A stretch of 33,930 bases of DNA, taken from NCBI GenBank assembly GCA_016840905.1, contig JAEORM010000020.1, forward strand, positions 1 through 33,930. The letters are read 5' to 3'. Below, piece after piece: positions 24,671 to 33,704 of the stretch. The DNA is from Candidatus Gerdarchaeota archaeon. Its GTDB lineage: Archaea; Asgardarchaeota; Heimdallarchaeia; JABLTI01. The position numbers and the translations under genes were made by a program. Below the pieces are notes generated by a model. That model was not told the origin of the DNA. It worked only from the letters and a program-made list of their open reading frames with translations, and ran no database searches. Position 1 is the stretch's first letter, and every line of letters begins with the position of its first letter.

Positions 24671-25129
24671 CTAATTTGATTTTAATATGAACTGTAAGTA
24701 ATCAACAGCTTTTGGTAGAGCTACTTGGACTTCGGAGCTAATCGTTAATCCTTTATCAATCACTTTAACTACAATACCAAAAAAAATGATTTCTGCTTCT
24801 GCTAATTGCTTATCATCTACTTGCATAATTTTCAAAGCTTCTATGCTGCCTATTCGATGGGCACTACGAATTGAAGCAGTGAACTTTTCGGTTATATCTT
24901 TTAATTTAGAAGAAAAAATAGTTCCTACAGGGAAATCCCCTGTAAGAGCATCAATAATTATTACTCGCTTATGATTTTTGAAATATAGACGTAATTTGAA
25001 TATATCAGTATCTAATTTTACGTAATCAGCTTGCACTTTTCTTTTTTGTAATTCATCAAGTATCTTATGACCGATTGCATCATCTGACATTACTGTGCTA
25101 CCAAGTGAAACAATTAAAGTTGAAGCCAT
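24671..25129 (-). CDS. NiFe hydrogenase maturation protease
   Basis: A 152-residue HybD/HycI-type endopeptidase that clips the C-terminal peptide of the hydrogenase large subunit after nickel insertion. The three metal ligands of the family can be placed: Asp17 (in SDDAIG, where the family often has Glu), Asp60 (VIIIDALTG) and His91 (RSAHRIG). Its ATG directly follows the stop of the large subunit with no gap, and the GAGGT Shine-Dalgarno is within that gene. The large subunit does carry a short cleavable tail, so the pair is self-consistent. Confidence 0.93.
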   Translation of the reverse strand: MASTLIVSLGSTVMSDDAIGHKILDELQKRKVQADYVKLDTDIFKLRLYFKNHKRVIIIDALTGDFPVGTIFSSKLKDITEKFTASIRSAHRIGSIEALKIMQVDDKQLAEAEIIFFGIVVKVIDKGLTISSEVQVALPKAVDYLQFILKSN

Positions 25130-26443
25130 TTATTTCTTTACCTCAGTTACATGTACACTGCATGAAACGCAAGGATCATACGCACGAACAATCGTTTCCA
25201 ATTTTTGGCTAATAATTTTGGAATCTTTAATACCTTGTTCTAACAAGGTATTGGTTTCTTGTTTTAGATCCACTTCAAGTTGTGCCAAATACATTGCAGT
25301 AGGTGTTATAATATCTGCTTTCTCGATTAATCCTCGCTCATTAACATCAATTGTATATGCAAGTAAACCTCGTGGTGCTTCTGAAATCGATACTCCATGA
25401 CCTGCTTCTTTAATCTTGTATTTCTTTGCTTTTTCATCTTTTATAGTTTCAATTAGTGAATTTGTTAATTCAATAGCATAATCAACAAAATAGACTAATT
25501 CTATTGCTTGTGCTAAATTGTTAGCTAATGGATTTGATGGATCTAACAAGCTTCTAGTCTGATCAAAGAAGTCTTTACCTCTTCCAGTTAACAAGTCATT
25601 AAATAGGGTTATTCGTGATAATGCACTAGTCATAAATGGCTTGCCTTTATAGCTGCTATGTTTTGCGAATGAATGAGGTACTACGTGTTCTATAATATGA
25701 CTCTTATAATCTGAAGTGGGAAAATTCTCACCAGTATTTGAAGAGATAGTTTCTCCTAAAATAGTATACATCTTCCCTCTTGGTTGTAGTGCTAAATGAG
25801 TTCTTTTAGATGCTATTTCAGGCCAGATCTCTTGTTTTAGAAATAGATTTAAAGCAATTTCTGATTCTTCTCTAAGTGAAATCAATTCATCTCTTATTTC
25901 AATTAAAGAATTCTTAGTAGGCACCTTACCAAATCCACCAAGAACAGCATTTTCTTGATGCATAAATCTCGATCCTAATAAAATTTGTATTTTGGCTCCA
26001 ATATCTTTCAATCTTAAAGCACTTTTTACTTCATTAGGATACTTATTTGACATGGAGAAAGCATCGAGGTAACCTAAGAAGTCTGGGAGAGCTAATAGGA
26101 ATAAATGTAATGTATGACTTTCAATTTGATCTCCAATATACATTAATTCACGAAGTATTTCTGTTTGCTTTGAAGGTTTTATGTTTAAAGCATTTTCTGC
26201 TGCTTGTATTGCTGTTATTTTATGAGCTGCTGCACAAAAAGAACATACTCTTGGGAAAATAGCTATTGCTTCTTCAACGGGTTTGCCCAAAGTTATTGCT
26301 TCGAAAAACCTTGGTCCTTCAAAAACATTGATTTTAATCTCTTTCAAATTATCATTTTCTAATAAGACCTCAATACCTGCTTTGCCTTCTATACGTGCAA
26401 TATGGTCAACAGTTATAGGGACAGTTATTTGATTTTTAGACAT
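25130..26443 (-). CDS. hydA: Group 3b NiFe hydrogenase large (alpha) subunit
   Basis: It carries the NiFe active site of a cytosolic NADP-linked (sulf)hydrogenase. The N-terminal ligand pair is Cys67 and Cys70 in RVCSFCAAAHK; the C-terminal pair is Cys425 and Cys428 in DPCVSCSVH, followed by the six residues VTEVKK that the protease would remove. DHIARIEGKAG at the N-terminus is typical of group 3. The L1 motif has Ser and Phe where most families have Gly-Ile (RxCGIC). Length 437 is normal. GGTGA in the end of hydD precedes the ATG; the genes are 2 nt apart. Confidence 0.95.
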   Translation of the reverse strand: MSKNQITVPITVDHIARIEGKAGIEVLLENDNLKEIKINVFEGPRFFEAITLGKPVEEAIAIFPRVCSFCAAAHKITAIQAAENALNIKPSKQTEILRELMYIGDQIESHTLHLFLLALPDFLGYLDAFSMSNKYPNEVKSALRLKDIGAKIQILLGSRFMHQENAVLGGFGKVPTKNSLIEIRDELISLREESEIALNLFLKQEIWPEIASKRTHLALQPRGKMYTILGETISSNTGENFPTSDYKSHIIEHVVPHSFAKHSSYKGKPFMTSALSRITLFNDLLTGRGKDFFDQTRSLLDPSNPLANNLAQAIELVYFVDYAIELTNSLIETIKDEKAKKYKIKEAGHGVSISEAPRGLLAYTIDVNERGLIEKADIITPTAMYLAQLEVDLKQETNTLLEQGIKDSKIISQKLETIVRAYDPCVSCSVHVTEVKK

Positions 26444-26445
26444 CT

Positions 26446-27339
26446 CTATTCACCTTTGAATATTTTTCCCAATAATTTTTCGAGATTGGGATTATGCGAA
26501 CCAAAAATTTTCATCCTAGCCCGGATGTATTCTTCACTAAAACCTTTATCCTTGAAAACTCTAGCAAGAGAATCAAACCAAGCAGTGTCATGTTCTACTG
26601 GTCCACGGCAACCAATGCATGGAATATTATAACTTATGCAACGAGCGTCACATCCTGCTGTGGTTATTGGTCCTAAACAGGGTAAACCATTTTCAATAAG
26701 AATACAAGGATTACCTGCTAATCTACATTCTTGACATACTGGATAATCTTTCTCCTCAGGCCATGTACCAAAGAGAAATGTGGAAATGAAATAAACAATT
26801 TCAGATTCTTCAGGCGGACATCCAGGTAGCTTATAATCAATTTTAATATGCTTTTCAATTGGAGTTGCTTGAAGCCCATTGAATTGAATCTTATTGGTAC
26901 CATAAACTTCTTTATAGAGTGTATTGTAATCTGTTTCCCCTTCAGACCAACTCTGCACTCCACCATTGATAGCACAAGCACCTAAAGCAACAACAATTTT
27001 ACTATTTTTGCGTATCTCCTTAATTTCTTCAAGTTCTTGTTCTGTTGAAACTGAACCTTCAATAAAAGCAATATCTACTTTTTCATGCATGTTGCTGTTA
27101 GATGATAACATGTAATAGCATTTTATATCGATTACACCAGTTATTTCTAAAATATGTTTAACCATTGCTATACTTAATTGACACCCATAACAAGAAGTAA
27201 GAGCATAGATACCAACTTTAACCTTCTTTCTGCTTTTCTGTTGAGCATCATTAGCAATCGAGACAATTTGTTTGGCATAATCTTCTATTTCTTTTGCTAT
27301 ATCCTTAATTTCTTTTTGACTTAAACGTGGGTTTAGCAT
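26446..27339 (-). CDS. hydD: Group 3b NiFe hydrogenase small (delta) subunit
   Basis: The electron-transfer partner of HydA. The proximal cluster ligands are Cys50 and Cys53 (TSCYGCQ), Cys122 (GACAING) and Cys174 (PGCPPEE). A Cys-rich C-terminal part (Cys202, 205, 212, 221, 230, 234, 241, 244) supplies the ligands for further iron-sulfur clusters. There is no Tat signal, in agreement with a cytosolic enzyme. At 297 residues it is slightly long, owing to a 40-residue helical N-terminus. A GGAGGT Shine-Dalgarno lies in the 14-nt gap after hydG. Confidence 0.95.
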   Translation of the reverse strand: MLNPRLSQKEIKDIAKEIEDYAKQIVSIANDAQQKSRKKVKVGIYALTSCYGCQLSIAMVKHILEITGVIDIKCYYMLSSNSNMHEKVDIAFIEGSVSTEQELEEIKEIRKNSKIVVALGACAINGGVQSWSEGETDYNTLYKEVYGTNKIQFNGLQATPIEKHIKIDYKLPGCPPEESEIVYFISTFLFGTWPEEKDYPVCQECRLAGNPCILIENGLPCLGPITTAGCDARCISYNIPCIGCRGPVEHDTAWFDSLARVFKDKGFSEEYIRARMKIFGSHNPNLEKLLGKIFKGE

Positions 27340-27353
27340 TTCTATACCTCCAT

Positions 27354-28238
27354 TTATTCAAGCATTCCTGGTGTTGATATAATATCATAATAATCAAACA
27401 CAGGTCCATCCTTGCAAGCATATTTCCAAGATGTGGAATTTCCTAAATTACAATGACCACATTTTCCAACACCACATTTCATTCTTCGTTCAAGTGTAAC
27501 GAAAATATTTCTTGGGTCATAATTTAGTGCTACTAATTTCTCAAACATAGTTTTATACATTCGAGGGGGACCACACAAGGCTACAGCACATTGCTGAGGG
27601 TCAACATTTACTTTATTTAAATGCTCATCAGCACGACCACGAAGACCAGTACAATTGGAATCACGAGTAACAGTTTGTACAATCTTAATATTTTCAGCTT
27701 CTGCAATATCACGTAAAGCTTCTAATTCTCGAACAAATAGTAATTCATTGCAGTATTTAGCTGAATTAATAATCGTGATGTTACCAAATCTCCAACGATT
27801 ATCTAAAGCATAGAGAAAAACTGATCGAAGTGGAGCCATCCCTAAACCAGCTGCTACAAGTAAAAGATCCTTATCCCAGAATTTCTCCATAGGAAAACCA
27901 TTGCCATAAGGTCCTCTTATTCCAACAATTTCCCCTCTTTCAAGTTCATGAATCTTAGTTGTTACTCTACCAGCTTTGCGAATACATAATTCAAAAAAGC
28001 CTTTTCTCATAGCTGATGAACAAATAGAAATAGGTGACTCACCAATACCAGGAAGGGAGATTTCTACAAATTGACCTGGTTTGAATTGCCAATTTGCTGC
28101 TTTTTCTTGATCCTCAAAACGAAAGAGGAATAATTTATCCATTTCTGTTATATTGTAAACACGTAGCAATCTACATTTATAAGTGTCATAAACATTATCT
28201 TTTGCATCTGGTACAATTTGGGGTTTTCTTATAGTCAT
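27354..28238 (-). CDS. hydG: Group 3b hydrogenase gamma subunit, FAD/NAD(P)-binding reductase
   Basis: A 294-residue ferredoxin-NADP reductase-like subunit linking the hydrogenase to NAD(P)H. FQFKPGQFVEISLPG-like text and SPISICSSA mark the FAD domain, RGPYGNGF and LLVAAGLGMAPLRS the NAD(P) domain, and ALCGPPRMYK its end. The C-terminal KCGVGKCGHCNLG plus a later Cys (YACKDGPVF) bind a 2Fe-2S cluster. Its ATG overlaps the hydB stop by one base (TAATG), with GGTGACC upstream, so the two are coupled. Confidence 0.95.
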   Translation of the reverse strand: MTIRKPQIVPDAKDNVYDTYKCRLLRVYNITEMDKLFLFRFEDQEKAANWQFKPGQFVEISLPGIGESPISICSSAMRKGFFELCIRKAGRVTTKIHELERGEIVGIRGPYGNGFPMEKFWDKDLLLVAAGLGMAPLRSVFLYALDNRWRFGNITIINSAKYCNELLFVRELEALRDIAEAENIKIVQTVTRDSNCTGLRGRADEHLNKVNVDPQQCAVALCGPPRMYKTMFEKLVALNYDPRNIFVTLERRMKCGVGKCGHCNLGNSTSWKYACKDGPVFDYYDIISTPGMLE

Positions 28239-29257
28239 TAGAGGTCACCATTTATCTCCATCAAATTTTTCTTAAAATTGATAGTAGCAGGACAGAATCT
28301 TGTACATCTCCCACATCCAACACAGTAGGAAGTGGTTACTGCTTTACAATAAGCATTTTTACACATGTATCTATTCTTAAAACGTGATTCTTTTGTTTCA
28401 CGAAAATTATGGTCTCCTGCAACTAAACCATGAGTTCGGAATTGACAGCTATCCCAATTTCGAATTCGCAAACCTGTTATACTATCTAAGTTAGGATAAT
28501 CCCGAACATCATAACATCTACAAGTAGGACAAGTTATAGTACAATTTCCACACCCAAGACATTTCTCGCTTTCACGTGTCCATAAAGGTATCTTATCTTT
28601 TAATTCCAAATAATATCGAAGACTATCCCAATTACCTTCAACAGTGAACATTTTTTTCTTCTTCTTATCGAATAACGATAATTCTTCGGTATCCTTTTCA
28701 GTTACTTCCTCGAACAATTTTAATTGGGGATCAATGATTTTGTGTCCTTTGATACTACCTACTCTTATGACATACCCATCTGGTACTTCACTGAAGAATA
28801 GGTCGAATCCCTTATCAACAAATTCAGTACGACGAACATTGCAAAAACAATACTCATCAGGTAAACAACTTATTCCAATAATTATTCCTTGTTCTCTTCT
28901 TCTTTGATAATAAGGGTCAGGTTCTTCATCAATGAAATTTGAATCCGTGATACGAAGGCCTACAATATCACAGGAATGTACACCAAATAACACAACAGGA
29001 CCTTTATCATCAAAAATCTCATACATTTCAACTAATTCTTTATTAAATTCAAAAAGTGATTCTTTTGGCGGATAGAAAAATCTTCTAGGTGGCAATATAG
29101 TTCGATCATAATTGAAAACAACATCTTGCACATCTTCGACTTCTCTGAAATCATAAGTTTTTTCTGAGATTTTTTTTGGAGCATAAAGTGTTCCATAGGA
29201 TTTCAAACTTTCAAGGAATTTGAAAATATTCTCATTTTTAATTTTCAGGTATCTCAT
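28238..29257 (-). CDS. hydB: Group 3b hydrogenase beta subunit, 4Fe-4S ferredoxin-like
   Basis: A 339-residue iron-sulfur subunit, first gene of the operon. After a 225-residue N-terminal region typical of HydB/AsrA proteins (including CDIVGLRITD and a CxPDEYCFC segment) come two cluster motifs: CLGCGNCTITCPTC and CVGCGRCTRFCPA. It passes electrons between the gamma subunit and the delta/alpha pair. Start ATG at 29257 has only a weak GGTAG upstream. A 366-bp A+T-rich gap separates it from the divergent response-regulator-like gene. Confidence 0.94.
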   Translation of the reverse strand: MRYLKIKNENIFKFLESLKSYGTLYAPKKISEKTYDFREVEDVQDVVFNYDRTILPPRRFFYPPKESLFEFNKELVEMYEIFDDKGPVVLFGVHSCDIVGLRITDSNFIDEEPDPYYQRRREQGIIIGISCLPDEYCFCNVRRTEFVDKGFDLFFSEVPDGYVIRVGSIKGHKIIDPQLKLFEEVTEKDTEELSLFDKKKKKMFTVEGNWDSLRYYLELKDKIPLWTRESEKCLGCGNCTITCPTCRCYDVRDYPNLDSITGLRIRNWDSCQFRTHGLVAGDHNFRETKESRFKNRYMCKNAYCKAVTTSYCVGCGRCTRFCPATINFKKNLMEINGDL

Positions 29258-29345
29258 GGCTAATTTCTACCAATTTTTTTATTTTTTCATTAGGGTATTA
29301 TGGCAAGTTTCAATCTTATTTTCTTTAGCTATTTTTAATTTTCTA

Positions 29346-29395
29346 ATTGAATGAGAATAAAAAAGGGTTTTATTTTTTCAATTCAATAATTTTTT
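29346..29395. promoter_or_regulatory. Two-tier palindrome with T-run upstream of the hydrogenase operon
   Basis: ATTGAAT (29346-29352) pairs with ATTCAAT (29381-29387), and inside it AATAAAA (29356-29362) pairs with TTTTATT (29368-29374) around a 5-nt loop. Six T follow at 29390-29395. It lies 90-140 bp upstream of hydB. It may be an operator or a terminator facing rightward. Confidence 0.4.
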
Positions 29396-29559
29396 CACAA
29401 ATTTCAGCACAAAAATGACAAAGAAGATTTTTTTGTGACAAAATATCTCTCTATTAATATTTTATTAAAGTACTATTTTATTTTGTATTGAATAAAATTT
29501 TTTACTATTCATTTATAAATTACTATGAAAATATAAAGCTCTAACACAAAATCCTTAAC

Positions 29560-29568
29560 TATAAAATA
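29560..29568 (+). promoter_or_regulatory. Candidate TATA box of the REC-PAS-GAF gene
   Basis: TATAAAATA lies 56-64 nt upstream of the ATG at 29624; a start near 29590 would leave a leader of about 35 nt with a GAGG Shine-Dalgarno. Confidence 0.4.
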
Positions 29569-29623
29569 GATATTTTTACTATTAAAATAGCTGTTACATT
29601 TTCCTTTTGAAGAGGAAGAAATA

Positions 29624-31381
29624 ATGAATCCTGTTAAAATCTTACTTGTAGATGATGAAGAAGACCTTCTTAAAGCAACAAAACTATATCTAGAAAGTGT
29701 TGAAAATAATCTACAAGTAACAACAGCTACTTCTGTTAAGATAGCTATGGCTTTAATAAAAAGTGAAATTTTTGATCTGATTATTTCTGATTATATGATG
29801 CCTGATAAAAATGGTTTAGAATTTCTTGTTGATTTACGAGAATCTGAATACAATACTCCCTTCATCATCTTTACTGGACGCGGTCGTGAAGAGGTGGTGA
29901 TTCAAGCTTTAAATTTAGGTGCGGATTACTATTTACAAAAGGGTGGTGATGTGAAAAGCCAATTCAGTGAATTGATTAATCTCATTAAAAAAACAATTGA
30001 AAGAAAGACTGCTGAAATATCCATTCGAAAAAGTGAGGAAAAATTCTCAAAAGCATTTCAATATAGTTTTAACAGCATTTGGATATCAAAATTAGCTGAT
30101 AGTGTAATAATTGATGTCAACAATAATTTCTCAAAGATGTTAAAATACACACGATATGAAATAGAAGATACTGTTCTACTTGATAGTTCTTTTTGGGCTA
30201 AAAATGGCGATTATATTCTTTTCAAAAATCGTCTTAAGAATACTGGCGAAATTTTTGATTTTGAGACTGTTCTAATAGGGAAGGATTCTAGAATAATACC
30301 TGTAATGATTTCAGCTACTTTAATAGATATTGAAGGTGAAATGTGCATACTCACAGTTGCTCGAGATATTTCTGAATTAGCTCAAGCGGTAGAAGCACTA
30401 AAAGAAAATGAAAATAAATATCGCTTATTATTTGAAGACTCACCAATAGCATTATTCAACTTGAATTTATTTGATATTAAGATAAAGATCGATGAACTTC
30501 AGAAAAAAGGAATTCAAAATATTGTTGATTTCATAAAGAAAGACATAAAATTAGCTATTGATTTATTGAGTTTAATAAAATTAAATGAGCTAAATAAAGC
30601 TGCTTTAGAATTAATTGGCGCTAAATCAATAAACGAATTTGAAAATATTTTTGGTCATAATTTTGCGATTAAAAATATTGGTATTTTCCTTCGTATTTTA
30701 GCTTTCCTATTGAATGGAGAGGAAGTTTACGAGGGAGAATTCACTATTGATAATTTGCAAAATAACCAATATCAAATAATAATGCGTTTATCATATGCTC
30801 CAGGTGCTCAAGATACTTGGTCTAATATTTACATTTCCATGATTGACATAACTAAAAGAATTCGAGCCCAAGAAAATTTGAAAAAAGAACGTAAAGCTTT
30901 CAGTATTTTAACTGCTGCAGCAGTTAATAGCAAAACAATCTCAGAATTGAGTGAAAAAATACTTGCAGGATTATTAAGCACCCTTGAATTTGAAATTGGA
31001 ACAATCAGGTTAATTGATACTCAGAAAAATGATTTGGTACCCATTACAATTCAAGGCATTGATAAGGATAAGAAGAATTTAATCAAAAATATCTCTTCAG
31101 AAGATTCTTCTAGTAGGTTACTCAGTAGATTGAAAGATAGAAAAATAATTTTCATTTCAGATACAAGTAAAAGTGATTTGGTCAAGGATTCGGAAATAAT
31201 CAAGCAATCGAATATTAAATCGTATATTTTTTGTCCAATTATAAATTCTGAGAATAAATTATTTGGATCTATCCAACTTGGTACCAAGATAAAAAAGGAA
31301 ATTCTTGAGGAAGAAAAATTCTTCTTTGAAATTGTTGCAGAAATGTTTTCAACATTATTGGATCGAATGTTGGTAAAGTGA
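29624..31381 (+). CDS. REC-PAS-PAS-GAF signalling protein without output or kinase domain
   Basis: A 585-residue soluble protein. The receiver domain (1-125) has Asp10/Asp11, phospho-acceptor Asp56 (ISDYMMP), Thr84 and Lys106, so it should be phosphorylatable. A PAS domain covers about 135-255. A second PAS (about 262-420) carries a helical insertion near 285-320 and ends in the SMIDITKR signature. A GAF domain covers about 430-585. There is no HisKA, HATPase, GGDEF or DNA-binding domain: it receives phosphate and senses ligands but needs a partner to act. It is divergent from the hydrogenase operon, hinting at a redox role by context only. Confidence 0.9.
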   Translation: MNPVKILLVDDEEDLLKATKLYLESVENNLQVTTATSVKIAMALIKSEIFDLIISDYMMPDKNGLEFLVDLRESEYNTPFIIFTGRGREEVVIQALNLGADYYLQKGGDVKSQFSELINLIKKTIERKTAEISIRKSEEKFSKAFQYSFNSIWISKLADSVIIDVNNNFSKMLKYTRYEIEDTVLLDSSFWAKNGDYILFKNRLKNTGEIFDFETVLIGKDSRIIPVMISATLIDIEGEMCILTVARDISELAQAVEALKENENKYRLLFEDSPIALFNLNLFDIKIKIDELQKKGIQNIVDFIKKDIKLAIDLLSLIKLNELNKAALELIGAKSINEFENIFGHNFAIKNIGIFLRILAFLLNGEEVYEGEFTIDNLQNNQYQIIMRLSYAPGAQDTWSNIYISMIDITKRIRAQENLKKERKAFSILTAAAVNSKTISELSEKILAGLLSTLEFEIGTIRLIDTQKNDLVPITIQGIDKDKKNLIKNISSEDSSSRLLSRLKDRKIIFISDTSKSDLVKDSEIIKQSNIKSYIFCPIINSENKLFGSIQLGTKIKKEILEEEKFFFEIVAEMFSTLLDRMLVK

Positions 31382-31480
31382 ATTAGAAAAATCTAGTAGA
31401 AAAAATTTAAATAAAAAAACCATTTTTTCGCAAGTTTATTAAAAGAATCATGAAGATTTAACTCAGATGTGGTGGATTAC

Positions 31481-33514
31481 TTGTCACAGAACCTTGAATC
31501 AGAAATAATAGATGAAATAAAAAATTCATTAAATAAAATAATTAAGAAATTAGGATTAACAGGAGAAGCAACTATACAAGAGATAAAAGCAAAATCAGAC
31601 TTTGGTGATTTTTGTGCACCTATTTTTCAAATTGCTAAAGATAATAAAAGAAATCCCAAAGAATTAGCAAATGAACTTGTTCATAATTTTCCTAAAGACC
31701 ATTTATTCATATCTGAAATTTCTGCTGAAGGAGGTTTTGTGAACTTTGAACTTAAAAGATCTATTTGTTCTAGGAAATTGCTCGAACCAATTCTTTCCAA
31801 TGATTCTTTTTATACAAATCATTCCATGAAAAATCAAAAAATTATGATTGAACATACTAGTGCTAATCCTAATGGACCAATCCATATAGGGAATTTCAGA
31901 GGTTCAATAATAGGTGATACTTTTGCTCGAATATTAAAGTCACAAGGAGCAAATGTGGAAACTCATTTTTATGTGGATGATTTAGGGCATCAAATTCCTG
32001 TTCTTGTTATTGGTTATGAATTATTAAAAAAATATAACAAAGTGAAATTAGATGTAAAAATAGATCATTATTTGGGTAGAATTTATGGTATAACCCATAC
32101 AATGTATGATATTCAAAAAATGAAACATGAATTGAAAGAAAAATATAATATAATGATGGGTTCAAACGAGTATTGGTTGGAAAAAGAAGAAAATAGTATT
32201 CTAGCCACTAAAGAAGTTGAAGAAAAACTCTCAGCTGACGAATTAGTTGAATTTAAAAAACAATTTGACTTCCTCTTCAATATTCAAACAGATATCTATA
32301 AGCGATTTAAGAAATTATACAATACCATAAAGGAGTGCATTGAAAAGGAGCAAATAAATCTTCCAAAAGAAGTTCCTGACCTTAACAGACGGTATATGGA
32401 TAATGAAAAGGAAGCAGTAAGAATTGTACGAACCACTTGTTCTGATGTTCTAAAAGGACAAAAAGAAGAATTACAAATAATGGGTATAACTCATGATGTT
32501 TATGATTGGGAATCAGATCTTCAATGGTCAGGTAAAGTTGATTTTGTTCTTAAAAAATTAGAACAAAATGGTTATCTAATAAAGGATAAAAAAGCCCGTA
32601 TTTTTGAGGCTAATAAAGCAGCAAATCTCGAAGGAGCTCGTAAACACCTAAACTTGAAAGACTCATATGAAGTCCCAAATGCTATTATGGTCACATCTGC
32701 AGGAGATAAACTCTATATTTCTCGAGATTTAGCTTATTCTCTTGAAAAGATCGATCGTTATAAATGCGATAAGGTTTACAATGTAATAGGAAAAGAACAA
32801 GAACTTACCCAAAGACAGCTCAACTTGGCTATACGAGCAATTGATAGAAAAGATGTTGCTGATAAAATCTGGCATTTGAATTATGAATTTATGGAGTTAA
32901 AAGGAGCATTAACTAGAATGAGTGCTCGTCGTTTACAATATATTACTCCGTTAGAGCTTTTAGAGAAGACAAAAGAAGCAGTGTTAAATGCTTTCCTAAA
33001 AGAGCGTGATTATCCACAAAAAGAAAAGGAAGAAATAGCAAGAGTAGTTGCTGTTGGAGCAATAAAATATGCCATAATAGCTATTGGTCTAATGAAGAAA
33101 TTAGTGTTTAATCCAGAGGAAGTAATTTCATTAAACAACAATACTTCACCTTTTATCCAATACGCTTATGCAAGGTCTCAGAATATTTTAGCTAAAACTG
33201 ATTTTGTTTGGAAAAATGATTTAGGTAATTCTTTGACCACTCTAAAAGAAGATGAAGAATGGAATCTAATATTGGAACTGATAAAACTTCCACAAGTCAT
33301 AAAGGATGCTGCTGAGCAAATAAAAACAGAATTGATTTGTAATTATCTCTATGATATAGCAACTTTATTCAACAAATTCTATGATACTCACAGAGTGTTA
33401 GATGCAGAAACAAAAGAACTCATAACAGCAAGATTAGCATTAACTTATGCCACTGGTAAAATTATTTCTTCATGTTTAGATTTATTAGGCATAGAATCAC
33501 CAAAAAGAATGTAA
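31481..33514 (+). CDS. argS: Arginyl-tRNA synthetase
   Basis: A class I synthetase of about 677 residues. The N-terminal ArgRS-specific domain (to about 110) binds the tRNA D-loop; the HIGH-type box is HTSANPNGPIHIGNFRG, and the KMSKS loop is degenerate (RMSARR), as is usual for ArgRS. SRDLAYSLEK and NVIGKEQE lie in the catalytic fold, and the C-terminal DALR domain ends with the anticodon-binding region (FIQYAYARSQNIL onward). GTG codons at 31469 and 31472 are open, but GGTGGA sits 5 nt before the TTG at 31481, giving MSQNLESEI. Confidence 0.96.
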   Translation: MSQNLESEIIDEIKNSLNKIIKKLGLTGEATIQEIKAKSDFGDFCAPIFQIAKDNKRNPKELANELVHNFPKDHLFISEISAEGGFVNFELKRSICSRKLLEPILSNDSFYTNHSMKNQKIMIEHTSANPNGPIHIGNFRGSIIGDTFARILKSQGANVETHFYVDDLGHQIPVLVIGYELLKKYNKVKLDVKIDHYLGRIYGITHTMYDIQKMKHELKEKYNIMMGSNEYWLEKEENSILATKEVEEKLSADELVEFKKQFDFLFNIQTDIYKRFKKLYNTIKECIEKEQINLPKEVPDLNRRYMDNEKEAVRIVRTTCSDVLKGQKEELQIMGITHDVYDWESDLQWSGKVDFVLKKLEQNGYLIKDKKARIFEANKAANLEGARKHLNLKDSYEVPNAIMVTSAGDKLYISRDLAYSLEKIDRYKCDKVYNVIGKEQELTQRQLNLAIRAIDRKDVADKIWHLNYEFMELKGALTRMSARRLQYITPLELLEKTKEAVLNAFLKERDYPQKEKEEIARVVAVGAIKYAIIAIGLMKKLVFNPEEVISLNNNTSPFIQYAYARSQNILAKTDFVWKNDLGNSLTTLKEDEEWNLILELIKLPQVIKDAAEQIKTELICNYLYDIATLFNKFYDTHRVLDAETKELITARLALTYATGKIISSCLDLLGIESPKRM

Positions 33515-33538
33515 AAATTCTTTTCAGATTCTTTTTTT
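33503..33538 (+). terminator. Terminator of argS
   Basis: AAAAGAAT (33503-33510) pairs perfectly with ATTCTTTT (33517-33524) around a 6-nt loop. A seven-T run at 33532-33538 follows. The stem overlaps the last codons and the stop. Confidence 0.55.
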
Positions 33539-33704
33539 ATCTATTCCTAGGTATTATCAAGATAGGATTGTAGATAACACATTGACTTTTGAATAATTAA
33601 ATCCTAATTAACTATGAGATAGTGATTGGTGAGTTAACTAAGTTCACAATACCTATCAAATTGTCCAGAAGAATAGTTGAAAATTAGTATAATGGTGCTG
33701 CTGT

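Larger units (their letters stand above)
29258..29623. other. Gene-free divergent promoter region between hydB and the REC-PAS-GAF gene
   Basis: No coding frame is supported. It is extremely A+T-rich and holds an imperfect palindrome at 29346-29387 and several TATA-like stretches: ATTTATAAAT at 29511-29520 and TATAAAATA at 29560-29568, the latter about 56 nt before the plus-strand start. It should contain the promoter of the hydrogenase operon on the other strand, which I cannot place precisely. Confidence 0.5.

Noticed and set aside
29388..29440. TCACAAA/TTTGTGA inverted repeat upstream of the REC-PAS-GAF gene
   Set aside because: 7-bp arms about 35 nt apart in very A+T-rich DNA; weak support.
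33564..33620. AGGATT/AATCCT inverted repeat between argS and ftsZ
   Set aside because: Only 6 bp with a long A+T-rich spacer; expected by chance.
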